From NCBI GenBank assembly GCA_013400975.1, contig WBMZ01014153.1:124001-188000 (forward strand): DNA of 64,000 nucleotides. Reading direction: 5' to 3'. The position numbers and the translations under genes were made by a program. This document shows, piece after piece, positions 1 to 12,140 of the stretch. The notes below the pieces were generated by a model, which worked only from the letters and a program-made list of their open reading frames with translations, made no database searches and had not been told where the DNA came from. The stretch's first letter is position 1, and the number at the start of each line of letters is the position of its first letter. The DNA is from Atrichornis clamosus. Taxonomy: Eukaryota; Chordata; Aves; Passeriformes; Menuridae.

Positions 1-1119
1 TACTTTGTACTTTATATTGCTCTTCCAGTTAATTAAACAATGAACTATTAGAAAGAGATTTTCCTAAAGTACATGCAAGCAGTAACTTGCTTATCTTCAC
101 CTGTATCTGGTCTACCTGATCTTGGATCTCAACACTGACAGAAGCCACATCTGTGGGACCAAGGGCCATTTCAGTTTGCAGTAGCCAGAATGTTTCCATT
201 TGACACTTTCTTCACTGACGTGGATTTGTAGCAAGGTCTTAACCCTAAACCCCATTTTCACCCCAGTGAAAACCTAATTCCTTCTTCTGTTATTTTTGTG
301 GTGCTTATGTTGTAATTTAAAGACTCATTTGGGGTTAAGCCCCTATAGACCTTATTGCCTTGAGATACTAAGCAATTTCCTCTGAATAGTAACCCCTACC
401 ACATTTATGGGCATAGATGCTGTCTGAATTGTAGTCATTTCCTGACAAGGACTTTGAAAGTAAAAGCTTTAGCCAAGAAGACAAGGAATTTCTCAACTCC
501 TTATGTTTGGGGTTTTTTTTGGTTTGTTGGTTGGTTGGTTGGTTTGGTTTAGTCAGAGGTTTTTTGATTTTTTTTTTTAACTCATAGCAATTCTCAGACT
601 TTTTCACAACACAGTTCATTAGCTAGCTCCTTTAAAAAATATCACCCAAGAGTAATACAAAAATATCTTTTGTCTTAGTTGCTTTGTTACCAGGAAGTAG
701 GATGGTTAAGTGCAGCCAGAGCACACCCCTGTTCCTAACATATCCACAGGAGTAATGAGGGCTTGTTGCACAGCACAATGCTCACTGTATTAAACAAGGA
801 ATGACTAAACTTTTCTGGAGGCTTCCCACTCTAAACAGCCATCTATCCTGTGTTATTACCTATTTTTCATTGGCTACTAATTTTTCTCCTGGGAGAAGAA
901 GCTGTCTGGGAGAAGAGGCTGACAAAACAATGCAATCTTCAATTTTGATTTCAATGGAGAAATATTTTCCCATTAATGTATGCTTGAAATAACTCAAACA
1001 ATTTGCTTTTAATTGGTTCCTAGTAATAGTTTTGAATGACCTGTAGTTGAAAATACTTTTCTCTCAGGTTTCTCCTTAATTGCAGCATTAGGTTTTTCCT
1101 CACAGTATAACCACTTGAA
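1..1119. other. Unique AT-rich sequence, no gene seen
   Basis: I see no gene, RNA or recognisable transposon in this stretch. Open frames here are short (83 codons or fewer) and have no recognisable motif. The only structured parts are the T/G simple repeat at 505-552, listed separately, and a T run near 567-580. The boundary with the CR1 element at about 1120 is approximate. Confidence 0.6.
505..552. repeat. TTGG/TTTG simple repeat
   Basis: A T run is followed by several TTGG units and then GGTTT units, so all G is on one strand and C is absent. This is an ordinary decayed simple repeat. Similar T/G tracts occur at 37101-37124, 42877-42907, 43481-43640 and 63371-63395, so this kind of repeat is common in the window. 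Confidence 0.8.
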
Positions 1120-1405
1120 ACAAGGACAAATGCTGGATTCTGCATCTGGGACAGTGCAATCCTGGATACTTGGATATAAGTATAGACTGGGGGACAAGAG
1201 CCTGGCAGGCAGCTCTACAGAAAGTGATCTGGGAGTTTTGGTTCGTGGGAAGTTCAGTGTGAACCATGAATGTTCCCTGGGAGCCAAAGGCTCCAACTGC
1301 ATGCTGGGGTGCTTTAAGCAGAGTACAGATAACAGGTCAAAAGAAGAGGTGCTGTTAACCTCAGCAGTGCTATGGCCTCTGCTGGACTACTCTGTGCAGT
1401 TTTGA
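1115..1405 (+). pseudogene. CR1 ORF2 reverse-transcriptase C-terminal remnant
   Basis: A 96-codon open frame covers the C-terminal end of the CR1 ORF2 product, the protein that primes and reverse-transcribes the element's RNA at the target site. It starts at an internal methionine, not a true start. LGVLVRGKFSVNHECSLGAK and LGCFKQS correspond to the conserved block after the RT palm; LLDYSVQF corresponds to the 'RPHLEYCVQF' block. It stops right after QF, where the family continues, so the frame is broken. The catalytic palm and endonuclease lie outside the surviving piece. No function is expected. Confidence 0.85.
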
Positions 1406-1893
1406 GCTCCACAATATAAATAACATGTAAAAATATAATGTGATGACCCAAGGTGGGCAACAGAGCTGGTGAAAGGCGTGGAGGACATGACTTGGGATGG
1501 GTGGGTGAGGATACTGGGTTTGTTCAGTTCGGAGGAAGAAGAGGGTGACCTCGTTGTCAACAATTCCCTCATGATGGGGAACAGAGGTGGGGGTGCTGAT
1601 TTCTCCTCTCTGTTGTCTGGTCACAGGACATGAAGGAATGGCCTAAAGTTGCAGATGGAAGTTCAGGTCAGATATCAGATAAAAGATCTTTAACTGAGAG
1701 TGTGGTCAAGCACTGGAACATGCTCCCCTGAGGAGCAGTTATGTCCCCAAGCCTGTCAGTATTAAAGAAGTAATCGGGCAATGCTTTTAGACATCTGGTT
1801 TAGCTTTTATGTTACCCTTTGTGAAGTTAGAAGTTGGATGTATCCTTGTGGATCCCTTCCAGCTCAGGATATTCTGTGGTTCTGTGATCCTGA
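1120..1893 (+). mobile_element. CR1 LINE, 5'-truncated, 3' end
   Basis: This is the 3' part of a CR1 non-LTR retrotransposon in plus orientation. It begins inside the reverse-transcriptase tail and runs through the 3' region to a tail near 1870-1893 that reads GGATATTCTGTGGTTCTGTG, a decayed form of the CR1 ATTCTATG tail. The protein part shows the LGVLV, CMLGCFKQS and LLDYSVQF blocks of the CR1 ORF2 C-terminus. The downstream part keeps the order expected of CR1: a block before the Ser/Asp-rich region, then the 'ACTGGAACATGCTCCC' block. It is strongly 5'-truncated, as most CR1 copies are. The many differences from the family pattern suggest an old copy. The 5' boundary is uncertain by about 20-50 bp. 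Confidence 0.9.
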
Positions 1894-2997
1894 TACAATG
1901 GTAAACCTAGCTTTTAAAACCATCAAATGGGAATTCACCATCATTTGTCCATTTTTCTTATACTTTTGCTTAATTATATAGTACAAGTAGATATTCATAC
2001 TAATAACTGAGTTCCTCCTCCTTTATAGGATTTTGGAAAATGGTAAGTAAACATATACAGCAAAACCTCTGAAAAGGCAAATGAGAATTAAGCAATACAA
2101 AATTTACTTTTTCAACTTTAATTTGTATTTACTTATAAGAAATACTTCTGTGTCTATTACTGCTTATAGCACTTTTACATAAGCTTAATTTACAGTGAAG
2201 CTTGTTCTAATAATTAACGTAAACCCTAAACACACTGAAGAACAAACTAATGCTATTCAGGTTTGAAATATAAAAACCTACATAAATGTTGAGATAAATA
2301 TTTTCTAATTTATAACATATTTTGCAACTTAAATCTTATTCATTTTAACTCTGTCCTATTGTAAAAACATTTCTCTAATAACTAACTCTACTTAAAAGCA
2401 GACTGTTGTGAATAATAAATTCTATTCTACATATAGGTATGGCCACAGATCTTAAAAATTTGCATGTTTCCATTGAAATCCCTCTGACAATAAACAGCTC
2501 AGAAACTGGACCCTTGAAGTCCCTTAAAATTAGTCTACAATTACTGAAAATGTCACCAATTAGATTAATCTAAAGCAGCTCATGCTCCATTTCAAAAACA
2601 GCTGTTCGTATAACAGAAGACAAAGAAGTATAAATCCTCAAAATTCAGTGGATGACATATATTAGTAGTTTATGGATAAAACCAGCATCGACATTGCAGG
2701 TCAGCATGTGAAGTCCTTTGAAGCCAAGAAATTAAATCCTGGTAGTGTCAAAGTCAAACTGTTTAAAAAGAAAAGATACTTATGTGAAAGATTTTAAATG
2801 AGATATGAAAGGACAGAGAAGGAAGACTGACAAGTCAATTCTTTTCAAACTTGCTTTAATTTAGGCAGTTGGTACCTTTAGCGGTGTCCAGATTCTCTTT
2901 CAAGTGAATCTCCAAAGGCAAGAGGAAAAATGGCTTTATTGTGTATAATTCACATTGGTTTGGATAAACTTGGATATAGTTTGACTGCTATAGATAT

Positions 2998-3038
2998 GTT
3001 TTTTCTTTTTCTTTTTTTCTTTTTTTTTTTTTTTTTTA
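2998..3038. repeat. Pyrimidine (T-rich) tract
   Basis: A run of T broken by a few C, ending in 18 uninterrupted T at about 3020-3037. It is not joined to a recognisable retrotransposon on either side, so I read it as a simple repeat and not as the poly(A) tail of a minus-strand insertion. Confidence 0.75.
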
Positions 3039-5361
3039 CTTCTAGACAGCTTATTTTCTCAGTCGTTTTTTTCCCTCCACACTTGAATGATTGGTCTTGG
3101 ATCAGGGAAGACAAAAGTCCTGCTACCTTTGTGCGTCACCTCTTTTCTCATTCTCACTGTTGTTGATACTTTGTCTTGCCTCTGAAGATGAGATATCATT
3201 GCAGTCATTGTGATTTTTCCATTCTAGACAGTCTGTTTACTCCCACTGGGTATTTTTAAAATTATGTCTTTAAAGATAGGTCCTTCTCTTTACAGCATCA
3301 GGCAGAAGAGACAGTAAAGAACAGTTCAAAACATGGAATGCTCAAGTCCTTGTTTCAGCTAAGTGTCTGAGGAAAGGCAGAATTTTATCTGTTAATTTTA
3401 ACCTGATTTATCTTCATTGCTTATCAAGCTATTTAACTACTCTATTCACATTTAATGTAATTATGTTTTTCTTAAGGACAGTAATCTTTTGCCACAGCAA
3501 CATTGTGGTACTTCAACACTTCCTCACCACAAAAGATACAACATTTACTTTCAAGAGCAAAGTTTGCTCGAATAGTCAGATAAACTTGCATACAATAGAG
3601 AAATCTGAGCATAACAGAGAAATCTGAGCTAATAAAGAGCTTAAAACATCTTTATTACCACAGCCTCAGCAACATTGCTATGAAAGCAAGGTCTGCATTT
3701 TATCTCTCTTCTTAGTTTTCTTTCCATGTTACTTGGATTTATATTAAAAAAACTTTTATAGTTAAAATTGCAACCTATAACCTATCACATATCTAGCATT
3801 ACCTTTTTTGGAAATCGCTTCCATACATGTCATTCTAAATCAGAGGATGTTTTTTAGAAAGCCTAGAAATAACTTAATTTTTGCATTACTTGTATGTATT
3901 AGATGAATTTTATGGTATGAACATACTAAAACTGAGTGTGGAATAAATGCTATAAAACTCATGGGAGATTTGTAACTTTACTTCATGAGTATGAAGGATT
4001 TATTTTTTGATAGAAAAGTACTTTGTTAGATGCTTGAGAACTGAACTGTAAAGAAAGCCCTATTCTACTGCTTCTTCTTACAAAGTAATTTAACAGTGGA
4101 TTTTTCCCCTGTGGCTTGCAGTTGTGGCAATATTTCAGAATATAAAAGCATTTACTAATTAAAGGAATAAACTGTATTTAAAATTTTGGATCTTTTATGT
4201 TATCCATCTCATGTAAGGTTCATGGACTCTGCTACTGAAACAAAATGAAAGTTTCAATCAATTTCTGTTTTCCTGCAGAATGAGAGAAGAGTGAAGAGAG
4301 TTGTTAACCTGCTGATCATCTGGAAACCATGCCATCTTAAATCTTTTTATTCCATTTTGATTCTGAATTCCTGGGCAAATCCAAAATATTAAAAAAAAAA
4401 AAATTTAAAAAGAGAAGAAAAAGGAAAAGAATGAATTTGAAGTATCTGTTGGTTAAGATGCTCTACTTAAATTTGAGTTCAGGAAAAGTGTTCAGTGAAA
4501 TTAAGATTATGTCATATTGTTTTTTAGAAAGGGTTAAGTCTATTTTACAGACTGTGATATGGAGAGCCAAATGACACCATTCTCCTGTTCTGTCTTTTTG
4601 GGGAAAAGACACAGAATCCACATAGCTGACCCTATTCAGCTTCTCGTCTGTTGTTGCAAACACATATAATTGCTTTAAGCAGAAGAATTCCTCAAAGGAT
4701 GTTATTCTAGTGCTGCCTCTGTCTGCTTTATATGCAAGTGTAGATATTAATGTTATATAGCAAGTAGAGACACATACAGGGTTCTGGTAATACTCTAGAG
4801 GGTTTGAGGCTTGAATAAAAAATGAATAGAAAACAGTAAAGAAAAAGCAGTGTTTTCAGCCTACGATGAAAACCCTGTTAGAATGTCCTAGCTATTTAAT
4901 TTGGAATTCTGTAGGTAAAGTTAATTTCTCAGAGTATCAGTTTTTACAGACCATTTTAGTTATTAATAGTTAGATGACTGGGCATCTTGAAAAAAAAAGA
5001 GCATATATTAAACATGAAATTAAATTTTAATTTTTTTAGATCTGTGTAGGAAAATAAAAGGAAAAGCTTTCATCTGGATAATGTTCTGTATCAGAGCATT
5101 TCAGTGTTTCCTATACACACAATTTCTTGGGATGTTACCATGAAATCTGAATGCTCTATATAAATATCAACAGTTGTTTAAGAGTATTTCTATCTCATAG
5201 AATTTTAAAAAAATCATATTTTTTTAACCTAAATATTTACTTTATACATATGACTCAGATGTTTAGAAAGACTAGTAAATAAAAGTAAATTTTCTACCTT
5301 TAAATCATTCATTGCCTATCAGACAGATTTCAAATTATTTGCTTCTGATTATGAGTGAAAC

Positions 5362-5379
5362 ATATATATATATATATAC
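5362..5379. repeat. (AT)n microsatellite
   Basis: Nine AT units followed after a few bases by a second shorter ATATAT block near 5384-5391. Likely length-variable between individuals. Confidence 0.85.
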
Positions 5380-7132
5380 ATTCATATATATGCTTATTTC
5401 TTACAGCTTTGGAAAATTCTGTTTGCCTCTAATTCAAAAATCTGTGGGACTGAACAACAGTTATAATCCTGTTAGAAATTAGATTTCTACTTTTTTTCTT
5501 CATTTGTTTTGGTTTTTGTTTTAGATTGATGCTAACATTATTAGCTACAGAAGCAAGGTTTTTTTTACAGAACTGAAGTACCACAAAGCTGATAATTTTT
5601 TGTCTCTTTTCCTTTGGCTGGACATCTGGTGGCCATTAACAACCAAGCATTCTGATGTGTTATTCATGTGTGCTGGTATTGCACAAAGGATTTTGCCACC
5701 TGTTCAATTTTTATTCACTGAATAAAATTATTATATTTAGATGGGAAGCTTTCACTACTTTTGAGCTAAATGTGAAGGCCATAGTATCAGAATCTACAGT
5801 TCAGCTGGCAGTGCTCACAAAACATAATAAATCCCATAATTTTGAATATCAAGGATTTTATTTCTTCAGTTAAGGTTTGCTTGCAGCTATTTGGAACTGC
5901 ATGTTTGTTTACTGACATTGAGCACAGTGTTGAGAAAGTCTCTGTCTCTGAAAGTATAGCTGATATTTTCCCCTCTGATATTTAAAAGCTTGCATTTTTA
6001 GAATAGCAGGGATCCCACACTCTGGCCCTAATACTGATTGACAAAGTGGCACTGGTCATTCCTTATTAATCTGAGATCATGATTACAAACACTCCGAATA
6101 TAATGAAGGAACAAACCCACTGCCAAACTTTAAGGAAACAGAGTTACAGAGCTAATCACTCTTTATCACCTGCTTGCCAAATGAAACATGAGAAGGTCTT
6201 TTCAAATGTGATTCATGAATTTATAATGGAAATCTAGTCTACATAATTCAAGTCTGTTATCATAAATTTCAAGGGTCCAGTGAAATTTGGTATTATATTC
6301 AAAACCATGCGGAAATTTCCCAAGTACTTAGTAGACATGGATGCCTCTGAGAGCTTCCAGAGAGCAAACATGCCCAACCCATTTTAGGTTGCTAAATAAA
6401 TGGGCTAGTCATACAGGAGGTAATGCTGCTTTCTGATCAATGCTAATCAAGAAAAGCCTGAAGTGGTTTAAATTGTACAGAGTCTAAAGGTTTAAAAATG
6501 TGCAAAGTCTAAAGGAGATGAGACACTTGATATTTTGTGCACAAAAATAAGGTGTCATCGCTCTGCTTAAAGTTGTGGCTATTTTGATGTGCTCAGCATC
6601 AGAAAGACTAACGTCTTGCGATGATATATTTCATGTCATCCTGTGTTAAGAGGGCATAATATTTTGCATGTTGAGAATAGCATAGATTGCATGTGACACA
6701 ACTGAACAAATTTCATTTACCAGTGAGTTTTCTACAGCTGTAAATATGTTTGTGTAGGTGTGTAATCCTGAGATAGATGAAGATATTTCTTAGGTATTAA
6801 AAATGTAACAAACATTCCTGCCCTCTCCAAACTCTGAAATAACTGTAATTTCAGAAGCCTACAAATTTTGCATTAAGCTGTCATTTCACTTAAATATGTA
6901 TCTTAATGAATTTACTTTGGTCTTATTTTTAGCTATAGCATAAGGTGTAAGACTATGAAGATCTCAGTTAGATACATAATTTTACTTGGGTTTGGCGTAT
7001 GTTCTCCCTGAATGCTTACAGAAATTACAATTAAATACGATTTCCTTTAGAGAGACAACTGAAAACTTCAGAGCCTATGGCAGTTAGGATGTCTGTTAAC
7101 CATTATAAAACCTCTAATTTTGATTTAAGTAT

Positions 7133-7232
7133 TACAGATTCATCAAGGTTGGAAGAGTCCTTCAAAGATATCTAGTCCAGCCATCAAGCCAGCACCAACA
7201 TAATCACCCCTAAACCTATCCCCTTTTATGTG
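7133..7232 (-). mobile_element. CR1 LINE 3' tail fragment
   Basis: About 100 bp match the extreme 3' end of CR1 in minus orientation. Reading the plus strand, CATCAAGGTTGGAAGAGTCC is followed by a TCTAGTCCAGCCATCAAGCC block; both are hallmarks of the CR1 3' region as seen on the reverse strand. It lacks a long octamer tail. Only the last part of the element is present, so this is a severely 5'-truncated or eroded copy with no coding content. Confidence 0.85.
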
Positions 7233-7424
7233 TAAAAAAATAGCACTAAATATTTTGTGACATCTGAAAAAAGTAGCCTTACTCTGCTAAGTCACCTGTG
7301 CAATAAAAGTGATATTTTAAGATGAGAATGGCTTCAGATGTTGTAAATTTGAAAGTTGTCTTCTATCTTTAGAAGGTTACAGTTTCTGCTATTTATATTC
7401 ATAGGAAAAAAGTAGTTCAAAAAA

Positions 7425-7500
7425 GGAAAAGAGTCATTGTAGATCATCTAGTCCAAACTCGTCTAACTTCAAAGCTAAATTAGGATGCTCAAGGCCATGG
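7425..7500 (-). mobile_element. Probable second CR1 3' fragment, highly decayed
   Basis: The plus strand carries GATCATCTAGTCCAAACTCG and, further on, GCTCAAGGCCATGG, which fit the order of the CR1 3' region on the reverse strand, with insertions and substitutions between them. It lies about 190 bp from the fragment at 7133-7232 in the same orientation. It could be a separate insertion or part of a locally rearranged single copy. The match is short, so the call is tentative. Confidence 0.55.
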
Positions 7501-10500
7501 CTACACAATAAGTGATTCCAAAGTTACATTTCTTTGATGTTTCTATGTACAAAATAGAACCCAAATCTATTAAGAATTTTGCTAAACCTGCATGATGTTT
7601 TAAAAGTTTGAAGAAGGTGTGTTGAATTCCTAAAATTTTAGTTTTTTCCCTCTAACTGATTTCACAACCGCATGAAATAAACAAAACATTTTTTGATTTA
7701 TGGAGAGAGAACCATACTGTTATGACAAAAGCCAGAGCAATCTTTTGGTAGCAGTATTCTAAGACAAATGATGGATCACATAACAAAGTCCATAAGAAGT
7801 ATAGTTCACCAAGACAGACCAAATTTGATTAATTTAGTCTAAAGCATAATAGGAATCTTCTTTCTTTAATCATAGGTAAAACCCACCACTTTAAATTTCT
7901 TAGGATTGGAAGACAGCTATGTCAGAACAGATCTAAAACACTGGAATATTCTTTAACTAAAGAATGAGATAGCGAAGACACTACAAGGAATATAGGTGCA
8001 AAGTCTTTCTCTCTACCAACAGATGCATTTTATTTCTCTGAAGTGATTTTCATATTGCTGTTTATGTGAAGAATTACCTTTAATGTGTTTTTGCCTCAAG
8101 TGTAATCTCTTGATCAGCTTCTACATCAGAACATATTTTCAGTCTTTGTGTCTGGCATCCAAAAAACTTTATTTCCATGCTGTCACACTGTCCTTCAAAC
8201 ACTTCTGCTAGTGAGTTAGTAGGGCTCCTTAGATGTTTTCTCCTACTTCCTGGAACCTATGCTAAATCAGATATGTATCCATTTCTGGAGGAAAAACAAA
8301 GTTTCTCTGATCTTTTTTAACCTTTGACATTTTAAATGCTACTTCAAAATCATATTATTCCTGCTTGGTATAAGGATCAGTAGAACTTAAAGGGTTGCCT
8401 TGCAAGTATTGCAGATTTTGTTTGAAAGAATGGACCGCTCCCTCTTTTCATTTTCTTACACATTATTAACAGGAATAGGGGTACAGCTCCATTCACTCCA
8501 TAGAACTGTGTAAGACAAAATATTTTAAATCAGTAGACAGTTCTTTACATTTCAAAGCATTTTGAAATCTAAATATGGATTTATAGTAAATTTTCTCTTC
8601 TCAGCAACCTACAGAGAGAACAATTTATTTACTCCACTTGAGAATGAAGGGATCTTACAAGGTATTCAAAGCCGGATCTTTGTATGAAGAGTATCCAGTT
8701 TTGCTCTCTCTGGAGCAAAACAAAAATTTTACTTGAAATAATTTGAACTTAATTACCTTGTAAGTGAAACAAAACATAAAGAAGGAGACTAAGATATCAT
8801 AAAAACATTTTTCTTTGAGGTGACAATACTAGCATATAACAGGTTTTGATATCTGACAAAAAGATTATATTCTTAAAGGAAGATGACACAAGAACTTTCT
8901 TTTAAAAAATCATCTATTGACTATGGGAAAAATAGATGTGATTTTTGTTATTACACCTTAACTGGAAGGGATAATTCAGTGCGTGACACCTGAACTTGTT
9001 TTTCCAGAAGTTGGATTTATACCACTGTGTGTACTGAATGTACTGCAACATGAGCGTGGTCATTCTGGAGATACAGTGTCCAGAATCTGCCCTCAGTAAC
9101 AGCTACTTTAGTGGGCACTGTTGTGTTCTTATGTCAGGTCACAGACTGGCCCATGATTTTCAAATCCATGCTATTGATTTTGCAATTATTTATATTTAAG
9201 TATTGTATCTTCGTTCATTTTAACAGTTATACTGCATTATGACCGCTGTGAACAAAATACAATTACCTTTTAAAAAATTATTGGTTTCTATTTATTATTT
9301 TTTTTTCAATTCATAGATAACATTAAACTTTCTAATCTCTCCTGATTTCAGAAGGCTGAGTATGTTTTCTTAGCTCATCTATTCCTGCAAGGATTTAGAC
9401 TCTGAATAAGGAGAGAATCAGTGTGGACTTCACTTGGAAAATTTGAACTTTAGTAAAAATATGCCCTGCAGATTTCTCCAGCTTTAACCTGGGTTTCATG
9501 CAAGACCTTGTGAGTCCCCATGTGGTGAGGTTGGATGATAAAAGGACAGGCTGCATGATGTTGTGCCTCTTACTGCAAGGCAACATGAATTCAACACAAA
9601 AACAACAGATTTGAAATAGCTGACTTCTATTTAGATGACAAAATACCTTATTGAAAAGTTATTTCAGTAATTTTGTAATTTAAAAAAAATTAGTAATATA
9701 TTTACAGGAGGGGAATATTTGTTATAACCTTCTTTAACTACATGGTTCTGTGCCTTCAATTTCTAGGCTGAGAGTGTCTAAAACATAAATTTATGCTCTA
9801 CCTCTTCAGGAATCAGCATTCATTTTCCTTTAAAGATTGTTGCATCTCTTTTTGGTTTAGTGGTTTTCAACACCAGAAAGGCTAGGTTTTACAGGAGCTA
9901 TATTTCCTTGAATCTCTCATGACTTAAACCAGCATTTTTTTGTTGTTCTTATTTTCAAAAGTTGCTTATCACTGACAGGTTTTCATCTACTAAAGAAATC
10001 AGATTTGTTCTGCTTTCATAACAGAACATTATGAATACCACATGGTGTCTCTGGCATTTGCTATTTTGTCAATTAGTTTAGAAACACCTGTGGCGTTTCT
10101 TAGTGAAATGGTTGTCAATAAAAGAATTAGAAGTTATGACATTTCGATATTTATAGAACCTACTGCCGTTCAATAAGATGAGATTATAGTAAAAAGAACT
10201 CCCTGTGGATTAGGCACAATGTGCAGCTGATCAGTTATATGCTAAAATGTGTCATTATTTCATAACATATATTCTGTTAGTAGTTTTTGTCTTTCAAATC
10301 TATGACTAGTTGCCAAAGCAGTTCATTAGCTAAATGAACCATAATGGAAAGTAGATGACGTGTGTGTGTGGGTAATCATTTATGTAGTTTGAAGTGAGAC
10401 ATGTTACCAAATGACCACGTTGTTACGTGACTTTTCCTTATCACTTCTAATTTTTCTGAAAGCTGCTGAAAAATTCAGCACTCTTGGTAATAGCCTGGTT

Positions 10501-11849
10501 GCTTTCAGCATGTGGAACACCAATTAGTGCTCCACTTCTAATGAGAAGGGGTAGAATGGGCATGGGGTTCTGTGGTAACTCTGCTTAGAGCATTTTATTT
10601 CCTACTCTGGAGGCTGCACTCAGAAGCAGATCAGCTCTGAATCTGTGAGGCCCAGAGATGAAGTTCTTCAGCCCTCAATGCATAATCTGCCCTATCAAAC
10701 CATTTAGGCATAGCCTATCTTATTCTTCCCAGATACATGAAAGTCTAGGGCTGAGAAGGAGTCGAGGACAGGAACCCAATAAAGTCATGGTCAGAGCTGC
10801 AGTAGTAATCCCAGAGAAAGAATCAATAGGACAATGGTCAATACTGAACAGCAAAAATGACAAGGCATCTACATAACTCTAAACACTGAGATTTAGCCAA
10901 TACTTTACCATCCCAATATGAATCAATGCAAAGATTTACTAGTTTTCTGTTGTCAGTGCAAGAGGCAGTCAGTGTAGTTCACTTACGAGCCTTGCTCAGA
11001 TTTGAAATACACCATTGCAGTCTACCTTCTTCGGTCTAAAGAAATTCTCAGGTGTTGCATTACCTTCATGAAAAGCTTACATACACAACGTTAAAGTACC
11101 ACAGAGGTGTTTTCTTACCCCTCTTGACTGATAGAAAACTATCAGTTTTAATAGATGCTTAACATGCAAAAAATTTTGATAAAATTTATTATTTGCTGTT
11201 GTTCATATTGCTAACTAATATAACAGTAAATTATTTCCCAGGTTGATGTTTGTTTCTTGTGTGACCATTTCTAATATATCAAAGTGTATATGAATTGTTT
11301 AAAGTCAGTATCTGAATTTTTTAGATACTTTCCCTGGATACCTGTTTTCACAACTTTGTTAAAGTTTATCAATTTAAGCAGACATTTTCAAAAAGATATT
11401 TCTGACATATGCAGAACATTTCAAGGAATAGTTCAGATTAAAATAATTGACAGTTCTGAGAAGCAGATTAGGAGAAAAGTACTCATATCTATGCTAGAAA
11501 AAAAAAAGTTCAATTTTACATTTAAAACATTTTCTTTAACTCAGAATTAAATAGTGTTTTAATAGCAATCATGTGACTTAGCCAGCTTTAGTCACATTAT
11601 AAAAATTACAAAATGTATTTGTTACCCATACAGAGATTTTATTATATCTTGTCTAAATTAAAAGAAAGTGTAATTTTGTAAGTGTTGATAGGACTGTAGA
11701 AGACATGCATGCTATTTTTAGGCCTTTTTGTTCCTGCCTTTTCCTTCTAGTTCTTTCTCAAACCTGTAAACATCTAAGTTTGGGAGTAAAAGAGCTGAAA
11801 AGATTTGGTAAGGGTCTGTCTCCATTAATCACTTCATCTGCTGTTGGTA

Positions 11850-12140
11850 GCTAGCAACCATGAAGAGTAAGAGGATGGATGTGATAGGAAAGGTGAGAAA
11901 GGAGTAATGGACAGATCTAGGAGTAAAAGGGAGAAAGGGTTGCAAGGACCGGAGCTGGGAATTGAGTATAAATGCTGGAGCAATGGTATAAATCATTACA
12001 AGGCTTGGAACTGACCAGACCTAAAGCTGAGAAGACTGGGGGCATTGGGTGGGATTGTGGGAGGAGGTAAGCAAGTATGCTGTGTGTGGGCAAAAGCTAG
12101 AGACAGAACAGGGACAAAGGGCAGTGTTGAAGGCTGTGGG
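11850..12140. other. Purine-rich, GC-elevated stretch of unknown nature
   Basis: The plus strand is dominated by A and G, with repeated GGAG/GGGA/GAAAGG words, and is visibly richer in G than the flanks. It contains two TATAAA-like words, near 11968 and 11988. No open frame of note crosses it. It could be a decayed minisatellite, an unrecognised old repeat or a local compositional fluctuation. I do not assign a function. Confidence 0.4.

Larger units (their letters stand above)
1894..7132. other. Unique AT-rich sequence, no gene seen
   Basis: About 5.2 kb with no recognisable exon, RNA gene or transposon. Open frames are below 80 codons; the one at 2930-3166 translates the pyrimidine tract into a phenylalanine run and is spurious. 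Minor structure: a pyrimidine tract at 2998-3038, an imperfect 19-bp direct repeat around 3596-3633 (unit containing AGAGAAATCTGAGC), an A run near 4390-4402 and an AT microsatellite at 5362-5379. The sequence resembles intron or intergenic DNA. Confidence 0.6.

Noticed and set aside
2930..3166. 78-codon frame with a phenylalanine run
   Set aside because: The run is the translated pyrimidine tract at 2998-3038.
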